Of a stretch of 7,212 nt of DNA, positions 1-5,842 are shown in pieces. Source of the stretch: Ardenticatenia bacterium (lineage in GTDB: Bacteria; Chloroflexota; Anaerolineae; Aggregatilineales; Ch27); NCBI GenBank assembly GCA_026983935.1, contig JALSTC010000768.1, forward strand, positions 1 through 7,212. The letters are read 5' to 3'. Under the pieces are notes generated by a model that was not told where the DNA came from, searched no databases, and worked only from the letters and a program-made list of their open reading frames with translations. Made by a program: the position numbers and the translations under genes. The stretch's first letter is position 1; each line of letters begins with the position of its first letter.

Positions 1-23
1 CACCGACGCCCCTGAAAACTTAC

Positions 24-2471
24 ATGGTCGTGCAGCAGATCGTGTCTTCATCGTCTATGATGGATGACCCGGTAGCTGTGGACTACGCCGTCGCTGAATG
101 GCTGAATAGCACAATTGCCGCTGCACTGACAAGGCAGCGGCATCTTTATCATCTGAGCGGCCCCGAAGATGATGCCGCGCTGGATGATGCTTTGAAGCAA
201 CTTGCGGCAGATTTTCACCAACAGGCTGTTGAGTTAGAGGCCTGGAGTATGCTGTACTACCGATATGTACGCGTTGATCTGAACCTTTCATGGGAACAGA
301 TTGAAGCTGTAACGAATCAAGATGTGCGCACGCTGCGCCGAAGGCAGAAGCGCGGCCTGCAGCGCCTGGTTCACTGGCTGCTGCAGGAGGAGGGTCAGGC
401 ACGCGAGCTGCTGCACCGTGACCGGCTGCGACGGGCACTGCCTGCCCGGCCCCTCAATGAGCTTGTGGGTCGGACGACGCTTTTGGAGCAGGCATGGCAG
501 CTTCTCTCCGCGGAAAGCGGTCGCAGGCATCTCCTGTTCATCGGGCCGGGAGGGATTGGCAAAACGGCGCTGGCACTCACTCTCGCACATCGGCTTATTG
601 ACGAGGCTGATCTGGATAACATCGCCTGGCTGCAGCTAACTGCAGCAGAGTACTCTACAGATGCTGATCTATTCGCAGTGCTTTGCGAGACGCTGCGTCT
701 GCCAACAACCAGCGCCGAAGCCCTTCACGTGTATTGTCAATCCCATGATGTTCTGCTGGTATTAGACGAGGCAGAGACCGTCATTGGCACTAAGGTGTTC
801 GGTGATTTTCTGGAACAGGCGGCAGATGCGCGGGTGATCGTCACCAGCCGCCGCTGGCAGGAGGGTTTGCCCTTGCAACACATCCCTGTCCCTGAGCTTG
901 CTGAGCAGGATGCGGCGGTGATCATGGAGCGCGCCTGGCCAATCGAGCGTCCGCTGGATTCTATGCGGCGGCGAATTGTGTGGGAACGTGTGGGTGGTAA
1001 CCCTTTGGCGCTGGAGCTGGCTGCAGGGCTGGTGGCCCGACTGCCACAGGATGCACTGGAGGACGAAGGACTCTTCCCTGCGGAGGCTGTGCCGCTGGAA
1101 GCGTTTTATGAGCGTGCATGGGAGCAGCTTGATGCAGATGCCCGCCGTTTCTGGCTGGCGGCCTGGTTGCTTCCTCATGATAGTGTCTTGCATGAGTTGC
1201 TGATGCTCGCAAGCGGACTGTCATCCGAGACTGCGGGTCAGGCGGCCACTTACTTAGGCCAGCTATCACTTTTGAGTATAGATTCAGACCATAGGAAATA
1301 TATCCTGCATCGAATAGCTCGGGCATATCTTCGCCAGAAGATCGAGGCCCAGCAGCAGGTTGCAAGCTGGGTGATCGAAGCCAGCCGCCGCTTGAGCGGA
1401 GCTATCCTGGGGGCATCGTATGCCAGCCGCCTGACCCTGCATCTTATTGAGAATGCCGGAATGCTGGCCCTATCGGTGAAAGATACAACCCGATTGATTC
1501 AGGCCGCCTGGCCAAATGTGGTCCATCAGGGAGCATGGACGACCTGGCGGGCGGCGCTGGAAAAACTGGTCGCTGTAGCTCGCCCTGCAAAATCAGATTC
1601 CCTTGTGCTGGCCCGCCTGCTGTCCTGGTTGGGTATCACCTACCGCTGGCTGGGGCTTTATGAGCCTGCCGAATCATGCCTTAGAGAGTCCCTGCACTGG
1701 TTCGAGGAAAAGCGGCATGGGCCACGTGAACATCTCTACACACTTGTTGAACTGGCCGTGATCCAGCGCCACCGGGGACAGATTGACACGGCTTTTGCCA
1801 CGGTTAAGCGTGCGCTGGCAGAATTCCGCGACCTCGGAGATGCTCAAGGGGTTGAGCGCTGCGAGTTGGAAATGATGCAGTTACGGCTTGAACAACGGAA
1901 TCCCGGTGAAGCCGTGCAGCGTCTCAAGGATATGCCTGTGTCTTCACGCTCCACGGCACTGGCCTGTGAGGCTTGCTTGATGCTGCGTGACTATCACCAG
2001 GCGCTCCGACTGGCTGAGCGGACCGTTGCGCTGGCAGCCCATGATCGCCCTAACCTTGCCCGTGCTCATGCGATGCTGGGACGTGTCTACCTGGCGTTGG
2101 GCCGTCTTGAGGATGCAGCAGATGTCCTGTCGATTGCGTTGTCTTTGATGGAACAGGGGCGTGATGTGCTGGGATATGCAAGAGTACTGGCCGTGCTGGC
2201 GCAGGTTTTTTTCCTTAAGGGAAATGCAGACGACGCCGTGGCTTTATTGGAAGAAGCCATAGTGGAGCAGCGGGCATTGAATGATCACAATGCCCTTGCA
2301 GGCACACTGCAACTGCTGTTGGAGATTCTCGCGCAGCGGATTGATGATGCTTTAGCAGCCGGTGATGCTGATGCCGTGTCAAAATTGAACACTCAGGCCC
2401 AGGACGTTGATGCCGAGCTGCAGGCGTTGGTAAGCTCCATTGGTAGCCCGCCGTCAGGATCGCGGATATAG
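24..2471 (+). CDS. STAND-family NTPase regulator: N-terminal HTH, NB-ARC-like NTPase, C-terminal TPR-like repeats
   Basis: This is probably a cytoplasmic signal-responsive transcription regulator of the STAND class (MalT/AfsR-like logic), in which nucleotide-dependent oligomerisation is controlled by a helical-repeat sensor. Seen in the 815 residues: residues 87-121 resemble a sigma region 4-type helix-turn-helix (LSWEQIEAVTNQDVRTLRRR). The NTPase starts near residue 145 (NELVGR), with Walker A GPGGIGKT at 174-181, Walker B LLVLDEAE at 244-251, a sensor-like VIVTSRR at 271-277, and GNPLALELAAG at 325-335, which matches the GLPL motif. Residues about 530-770 are Ala/Leu-rich helical pairs typical of TPRs, for example 681-710. 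The start is uncertain: no clear Shine-Dalgarno precedes ATG 24, other ATGs lie at 57 and 60, and the frame is open to the left edge, so the gene could begin upstream. It ends just before a tRNA promoter, and no terminator is evident. The ligand and target genes are unknown. Confidence 0.85.
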   Translation: MVVQQIVSSSSMMDDPVAVDYAVAEWLNSTIAAALTRQRHLYHLSGPEDDAALDDALKQLAADFHQQAVELEAWSMLYYRYVRVDLNLSWEQIEAVTNQDVRTLRRRQKRGLQRLVHWLLQEEGQARELLHRDRLRRALPARPLNELVGRTTLLEQAWQLLSAESGRRHLLFIGPGGIGKTALALTLAHRLIDEADLDNIAWLQLTAAEYSTDADLFAVLCETLRLPTTSAEALHVYCQSHDVLLVLDEAETVIGTKVFGDFLEQAADARVIVTSRRWQEGLPLQHIPVPELAEQDAAVIMERAWPIERPLDSMRRRIVWERVGGNPLALELAAGLVARLPQDALEDEGLFPAEAVPLEAFYERAWEQLDADARRFWLAAWLLPHDSVLHELLMLASGLSSETAGQAATYLGQLSLLSIDSDHRKYILHRIARAYLRQKIEAQQQVASWVIEASRRLSGAILGASYASRLTLHLIENAGMLALSVKDTTRLIQAAWPNVVHQGAWTTWRAALEKLVAVARPAKSDSLVLARLLSWLGITYRWLGLYEPAESCLRESLHWFEEKRHGPREHLYTLVELAVIQRHRGQIDTAFATVKRALAEFRDLGDAQGVERCELEMMQLRLEQRNPGEAVQRLKDMPVSSRSTALACEACLMLRDYHQALRLAERTVALAAHDRPNLARAHAMLGRVYLALGRLEDAADVLSIALSLMEQGRDVLGYARVLAVLAQVFFLKGNADDAVALLEEAIVEQRALNDHNALAGTLQLLLEILAQRIDDALAAGDADAVSKLNTQAQDVDAELQALVSSIGSPPSGSRI

Positions 2472-2480
2472 CAATGAGGC

Positions 2481-2509
2481 TTGATAGCTGTGTGCATGGC
2501 CGGTAAAAT
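2481..2509 (+). promoter_or_regulatory. Predicted sigma70-type promoter for tRNA-Arg (and possibly trpS)
   Basis: TTGATA at 2481-2486 and TAAAAT at 2504-2509 are separated by exactly 17 bp, and each matches the bacterial consensus at five of six or four of six positions or better. Transcription would start near 2516, leaving a leader of about 15 nt before the mature tRNA at 2531. It begins 9 bp after the stop codon of the preceding regulator gene, which suggests that the tRNA is transcribed independently of it. The call rests on motif and spacing only. Confidence 0.65.
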
Positions 2510-2530
2510 GGCGGTGTCAATACTCCACCC

Positions 2531-2603
2531 GCCCCCGTAGCTCAGCGGATAGAGCGACGGCCTTCGGAGCCGTGCGTCGTGGGTTCGAATCCTACCGGGG
2601 GCG
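2531..2603 (+). tRNA. tRNA-Arg, anticodon TCG
   Basis: A complete 73-nt cloverleaf can be folded by hand. The acceptor stem GCCCCCG (2531-2537) pairs with CGGGGGC (2596-2602). The D stem GCTC pairs with GAGC (2540-2543 with 2552-2555). The anticodon stem ACGGC pairs with GCCGT (2557-2561 with 2569-2573). The T stem GTGGG pairs with CCTAC (2579-2583 with 2591-2595, one G-U pair) around the T loop TTCGAAT. The 7-nt anticodon loop CTTCGGA places TCG at 2564-2566, so it reads CGA (and, depending on modification, other CGN) arginine codons. The discriminator base is G2603. The D loop carries an A at position 20, a known arginine identity element in bacteria. The 3' CCA is not encoded and must be added enzymatically. 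Confidence 0.97.
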
Positions 2604-2658
2604 CTGCTGCCGTATGGCAACTGAACTGATTTCTATGATTATCACGCATCCATGAGTG

Positions 2659-2663
2659 AAGGA
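2659..2663 (+). promoter_or_regulatory. Ribosome binding site of trpS
   Basis: AAGGA lies 5 nt before ATG 2669, good Shine-Dalgarno spacing. It supports this start over the in-frame ATG at 2684. Confidence 0.7.
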
Positions 2664-2668
2664 ACGAA

Positions 2669-3697
2669 ATGACAAAAGAGAAAATGTCTGGCAAGCAGCG
2701 AGTCCTCTCTGGCGTACAGCCTTCTGGCAGCCTGACCATTGGGAATTATCTGGGTGCACTGCGTCAGTGGGTAGAAGAGCAGTACAGGTATGAAAGTTAT
2801 TTCTGTGTGGTTGATATGCATGCCATTACTGTCCCTCATGACCCTGCACAGCTTGCCGAGAAAACCCGTGAGGTTGCAGCACTCTATATCGCCTGCGGTA
2901 TTGATCCAGACGAAGCCACGATTTTTGTGCAGTCACACATTCCGGCGCATGCCGAGCTTGCCTGGATTCTGAATTGTGTCACACCCGTTGGCTGGCTTAA
3001 CCGCATGACTCAGTTTAAGGAAAAAGCGGCGAGGCAGCAGCAGGAGAGTGTAAGCACCGGGCTTTTTGATTATCCTGTACTGATGGCGGCAGATATTCTA
3101 CTGTATCAGGCTCATCGTGTACCGGTAGGCGACGATCAGCGTCAGCATCTGGAGCTGACCCGGGATATCGCACAGCGATTCAACCATCTTTACGGTCAGA
3201 CATTCGTGATCCCGGAGGCCATGATTCGCGGTACGGCAGCGCGAGTGATGGGCCTGGATGATCCAACAAAGAAGATGAGCAAGAGCGAGACGGATTCGCA
3301 GTATCATGCCGTTTATCTGCTCGACTCCCCCGATCTGGCGCGTAAGAAGATTATGCGGGCCAAAACGGATTCGGGGAAGGATATCCGTTTTAGCGATGAT
3401 CCTGAACGTGCAGGCGTAAATAATCTGCTGCAAATTTTCGAGGTTCTGTCAGGTATGGAGTCGCGGGAGGCAATTGAGGCGCATTTTGAGGGTAAGGGCT
3501 ACGGCCATTTGAAATCTGAGGTGGCAGATCTGGTTCTCGAGACACTGGCGCCTATTCAAGAACGCTACCGCAAGATTCAGAATGAACCGGGGTACCTTGA
3601 TAGCATACTCGCTCGTGGGGCTGAGCGTGCCGGTGCTATTGCAGAGAAGACACTGCGCGAGGTACAGAAGCGAGTCGGTTTCCTGCCTCGGCAGTAG
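2669..3697 (+). CDS. trpS: Tryptophan--tRNA ligase (tryptophanyl-tRNA synthetase)
   Basis: This cytoplasmic class Ic aminoacyl-tRNA synthetase activates tryptophan with ATP and charges tRNA-Trp. The 342 residues match the usual bacterial TrpS length (about 330-340). Seen: the N-terminal GVQPSGSLTIGNYLGA block (15-30), whose TIGN is the HIGH-motif equivalent; the Trp-pocket block DYPVLMAADILLY (134-146); the GDDQRQHLELTRDIAQRFN block (154-172); and KMSKS at 202-206, the ATP-binding loop. The C-terminal helical part (about 215-342) is intact, so the enzyme should be functional. The ATG start follows AAGGA at 5-nt spacing. It lies 65 nt downstream of tRNA-Arg with no terminator between, so it is likely transcribed at least partly from the tRNA promoter. 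It is followed by a strong intrinsic terminator. No T-box or trp leader is visible in the short 5' region. Confidence 0.97.
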   Translation: MTKEKMSGKQRVLSGVQPSGSLTIGNYLGALRQWVEEQYRYESYFCVVDMHAITVPHDPAQLAEKTREVAALYIACGIDPDEATIFVQSHIPAHAELAWILNCVTPVGWLNRMTQFKEKAARQQQESVSTGLFDYPVLMAADILLYQAHRVPVGDDQRQHLELTRDIAQRFNHLYGQTFVIPEAMIRGTAARVMGLDDPTKKMSKSETDSQYHAVYLLDSPDLARKKIMRAKTDSGKDIRFSDDPERAGVNNLLQIFEVLSGMESREAIEAHFEGKGYGHLKSEVADLVLETLAPIQERYRKIQNEPGYLDSILARGAERAGAIAEKTLREVQKRVGFLPRQ

Positions 3698-3748
3698 AGA
3701 CGGTTGTACGGGGCGCCGCTGCCCATGATATGAAAAGAAATACCTGTT

Positions 3749-3780
3749 GCAGCGCGAACGGTGATGTTCGCGTTGCTTTT
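3749..3780 (+). terminator. Rho-independent terminator after trpS
   Basis: An 11-bp stem, GCAGCGCGAAC (3749-3759) with GTTCGCGTTGC (3766-3776), encloses a 6-nt loop (GGTGAT) and contains a single G-U pair. It is followed at once by TTTT (3777-3780) and further A/T bases. It lies 51 bases after the trpS stop codon and upstream of the next gene, so it should end the tRNA-trpS transcript. The T run is short, but the stem is long and GC-rich. Confidence 0.85.
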
Positions 3781-3813
3781 ATAGACTGTAGTGAGGAGCG
3801 GATTGGAATCGAA

Positions 3814-4632
3814 ATGGCAACTGTTCTGGCTTCTGTGCTGCTGCTAATTGGCGTCATCGGGCCGGTGCTTTACATGTTGATTGGAGTGCTCCGATCCCTG
3901 CGCCGATCGAGTCCGTTGGCAGGGTGGCTGGATGGAGCGTTTGCGGCTGTCGCAGCGATCGCTGTCATGGGAACGCTGATCGTCCATACGATTATTTCTC
4001 CGCTTGCCACTGATCCTGTTGTGGTGTTCTTCCTGCTTGGTGTCGTGGAACTGTTGTATGGTGTACTGCTGGTTGCGTTGATAGAGCGCAGACGGCAGGA
4101 TTTTGCTCCTGACAGGTCACCTGGAATCCTGTCGCTTGGCATGGGGTTCTTCACAATAGTGATGGCTGTGTTTATCCCGATTTTGCCGGGTCAATTCTTT
4201 CCGCCAGCGGCGCCGACGTTGTACTACACCGCCACGCCGACGGCGACTGTCACGCTGACGCCTACCCCCACCCCACAGGTGACAGCCACGTTGACAACAG
4301 CACCAACTGCGACGAATAGTCCGACCGTAACATCTCTCCCCACAGCGACGCCGACGCGGGAGCCCTATCATACGCCGACGCCGACTGCAACACCTACTGT
4401 TGCCATATTCTGCGGTGCGCTGGTGAACTACAACCTGAATCTGCGTGCGGCTCCCTCGCTGGACGCGGAGATACGACTTGTGATACCTTATGAAACAATT
4501 ATCCAGGTCGCTGGCCGCAATGAAGCCGCTGAATGGTGGTTTGTCACCTATGATGGCACATGGGGTTGGGTAGATGGACAGTATCTCTCACTGGATACCT
4601 CATGTGACGCGGCCCCGGTTCTGCATCCTTGA
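3814..4632 (+). CDS. Four-helix membrane protein with Thr/Pro-rich linker and extracytoplasmic SH3b domain
   Basis: The product has 272 residues from ATG 3814. Four hydrophobic helices are visible at about 3-26, 42-61, 67-90 and 108-128. Basic loops RSLRR (27-31) and ERRR (91-94) fit a cytoplasmic location, which puts both termini outside. Residues 134-195 are a low-complexity Thr/Pro/Ala linker. Residues about 200-263 form a bacterial SH3 (SH3b) domain: NLNLRAAPS (207-215), WWFV (241-244), the conserved GTWGWVDGQYL (248-258), and flanking Cys200 and Cys264 that could form a disulfide. SH3b domains commonly bind cell-wall or other peptide ligands, so an envelope sensor or anchor is plausible; no enzyme is seen. 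An in-frame ATG at 3730 is rejected because translation would cross the trpS terminator and add hydrophilic sequence before helix 1. GAGGAG (3793-3798) is the nearest Shine-Dalgarno-like site but lies 15 nt away, so the start is not certain. An ATPase gene follows 44 nt downstream. Confidence 0.85.
   Translation: MATVLASVLLLIGVIGPVLYMLIGVLRSLRRSSPLAGWLDGAFAAVAAIAVMGTLIVHTIISPLATDPVVVFFLLGVVELLYGVLLVALIERRRQDFAPDRSPGILSLGMGFFTIVMAVFIPILPGQFFPPAAPTLYYTATPTATVTLTPTPTPQVTATLTTAPTATNSPTVTSLPTATPTREPYHTPTPTATPTVAIFCGALVNYNLNLRAAPSLDAEIRLVIPYETIIQVAGRNEAAEWWFVTYDGTWGWVDGQYLSLDTSCDAAPVLHP
4213..4398 (+). repeat. Low-complexity Thr-Pro-rich linker coding repeat
   Basis: Short imperfect repeats around ACGCCGACG and ACGCCTACC encode irregular TPT, TATPT and TPTPTP units joining the membrane helices to the SH3b domain. 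Such Thr/Pro linkers are common in surface proteins of Chloroflexota. The stretch probably forms an extended, flexible spacer and may vary in length between strains. Confidence 0.75.
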
Positions 4633-4656
4633 GTCATCAGCGGCTTCTGCCATAAT
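4629..4656 (+). promoter_or_regulatory. Possible internal promoter ahead of the ATPase gene
   Basis: TTGAGT (4629-4634) overlaps the stop codon of the SH3b gene. CATAAT (4651-4656) follows at 16 bp, five of six matches to the -10 consensus. Initiation near 4663 would leave a short leader containing the ribosome binding site. The ATPase could therefore be expressed both from this site and by readthrough. The evidence is motif only. Confidence 0.35.
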
Positions 4657-4666
4657 TACGTAGAGC

Positions 4667-4673
4667 GAGGTGA
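4667..4673 (+). promoter_or_regulatory. Ribosome binding site fixing the GTG start of the ATPase
   Basis: GAGGTGA matches the anti-Shine-Dalgarno region, with the GAGG core 6 nt before GTG 4677. This supports the non-ATG start. Confidence 0.7.
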
Positions 4674-4676
4674 ATC

Positions 4677-5834
4677 GTGTCTTCCCCCAACAGGCAGCGC
4701 AGAATTGACTTACGCAAGAAAGAGATCGGCAGGATTCTCACGCGGCTGGATGCTGGCGATTCCTGTTCGGTTGTAGGTGTAGGCAGTGTCGGTAAATCGA
4801 ATCTGCTGCGCCACCTGCTGCGGCCCGAGACCCTTCGTTTTCATTTGCAAGAAAAGAGCAGGACGATCCGGATGGTCCTGGTTGATCCCAACAATATGCT
4901 GGGAGCATTGCCATCTCGGGGTCAGCCTAGCGCCTGGGCCGGCTATGAAATTATGGTTCACCGGCTGTATAAGACATTCCATCCGTTGATCAATGAGCTG
5001 GGGCTGGATCGTGAGCAGCAGGAAAAGCTACTGCTCGCTTACAAAGAGCTCCACAATGGCAGCAACCCTCTGCTGCCGCTTATTGGCCTGCGCTATCTTG
5101 AACTGGCGCTTGAGCAGGTTTTGAAGTCAGTGGATGGCAGCGACCGCTTGATCGAGCCATCAGGAGAATCGGTAAAGAGTGAGAAGTTGCCCTTGCGGGT
5201 TGTGTTTGTGCTGGATGAGTTTGAGGAGATGCTGGCCCAGCTACCGCCACGATTCTTCCAGACACTGCGCGGTATTCGGGATGATTACAAGTACCGGGTG
5301 ATGTACATGACTTTTACCCGGCGGCCTATTCCTCAGATTATCGAGGAAGAAGGTTATCCTGCCGATAAGCTGGAGCCATTCGTCGAGCTTTTCAATGATG
5401 GCACATATTTCCTGGGGCCATATGATCGCAAAGACGCCGTCGCGATGATAGAGAATCTATCTAAGCGGCAAGGGGTGAACTATCCGGATTCATTCCGGGA
5501 ATTTCTGTTGAAGGTCAGCGGCGGGCATGCTGGGCTGTTGCGAGCCAGCTTCCGGCTGGCGGCGGATATTCCCTTTGGCACCCCGGAGGATAAAGCGCTC
5601 CGGTTCTTCATGGAGAGTCCGGCTATCGCGCTGGAATGTCAGACCATCTGGGACAGCCTGACCGAAGATGAGCGGGAAGCGCTTCGGCGCCTGCTTTCCG
5701 GGAGAGAAGTGAATACATCGTCCGCTGCGGTGCGTTTGCTGCTAGAAAAGCAGCTTTTGAAGGGCCAGGGGGCAATTGAAGTCAATCCCCCGCTGTTCAG
5801 GGAGTTTGTGCGCCGTCAAATTGCTGGTGCATAG
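4677..5834 (+). CDS. P-loop ATPase (AAA/STAND-like) with C-terminal winged-helix-like region
   Basis: This is a soluble 385-residue NTPase with no membrane segment or signal peptide. Seen: a very basic N-terminus (residues 6-19), Walker A in GVGSVGKSN (34-42, with Lys40 and Ser41), Walker B VVFVLDEFEE (175-184, with Asp180 and Glu181), and a sensor-1-like strand VMYMTFTRR (208-216). The arrangement resembles the AAA_16/STAND and Orc/Cdc6-like ATPase fold. Residues about 320-383 are helical with a LTEDEREALRRLLSG segment and LLLEKQLLKGQGAIEV, typical of the winged helix that follows such ATPase modules. The GTG start is supported by GAGGTGA. The SH3b membrane protein ends 44 nt upstream on the same strand, so the two may be co-expressed and act together at the membrane. 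Its substrate or partner is unknown. The gene is convergent with the SPFH gene, with 8 bp between stop codons. Other possibilities are a DNA-binding switch or a signalling ATPase. Confidence 0.85.
   Translation: MSSPNRQRRIDLRKKEIGRILTRLDAGDSCSVVGVGSVGKSNLLRHLLRPETLRFHLQEKSRTIRMVLVDPNNMLGALPSRGQPSAWAGYEIMVHRLYKTFHPLINELGLDREQQEKLLLAYKELHNGSNPLLPLIGLRYLELALEQVLKSVDGSDRLIEPSGESVKSEKLPLRVVFVLDEFEEMLAQLPPRFFQTLRGIRDDYKYRVMYMTFTRRPIPQIIEEEGYPADKLEPFVELFNDGTYFLGPYDRKDAVAMIENLSKRQGVNYPDSFREFLLKVSGGHAGLLRASFRLAADIPFGTPEDKALRFFMESPAIALECQTIWDSLTEDEREALRRLLSGREVNTSSAAVRLLLEKQLLKGQGAIEVNPPLFREFVRRQIAGA
5768..5791. other. Stem-loop within the 3' end of the ATPase gene
   Basis: GGGGG (5768-5772) pairs with CCCCC (5787-5791), and ATTG (5775-5778) with CAAT (5783-5786), around a 4-nt loop with a 2-nt bulge. 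It lies 43 nt before the ATPase stop codon and would sit downstream of the SPFH gene on the other strand. No T run directly follows on either strand, so it is not called a terminator. Confidence 0.35.
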
Positions 5835-5842
5835 GTGCTGTT

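Noticed and set aside
2206..2212. Run of seven T inside the regulator gene as a slippage or frameshift site
   Set aside because: The frame continues normally through it with TPR-like sequence on both sides, and no alternative frame product of interest follows.
2531..2603. tRNA-Arg as an attachment site for an integrated element
   Set aside because: No integrase gene is present and no direct repeat of the tRNA 3' end was noticed elsewhere in the window.
2634..2639. TATGAT as a -10 box for a separate trpS promoter
   Set aside because: No acceptable -35 hexamer lies 16-18 bp upstream (about 2610-2617), and there is no extended -10 TG.
3780..3785. TATAGA as a -10 box for the SH3b gene
   Set aside because: The -35 position at 17-bp spacing is AACGGT, a poor match inside the terminator hairpin.
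3730..3813. N-terminal extension of the SH3b membrane protein
   Set aside because: It spans the trpS terminator hairpin and adds polar sequence ahead of the first membrane helix.
4213..4398. Short repeats read as a possible CRISPR or tandem non-coding array
   Set aside because: Units are irregular, keep the reading frame, and encode a Thr/Pro linker between identifiable domains.
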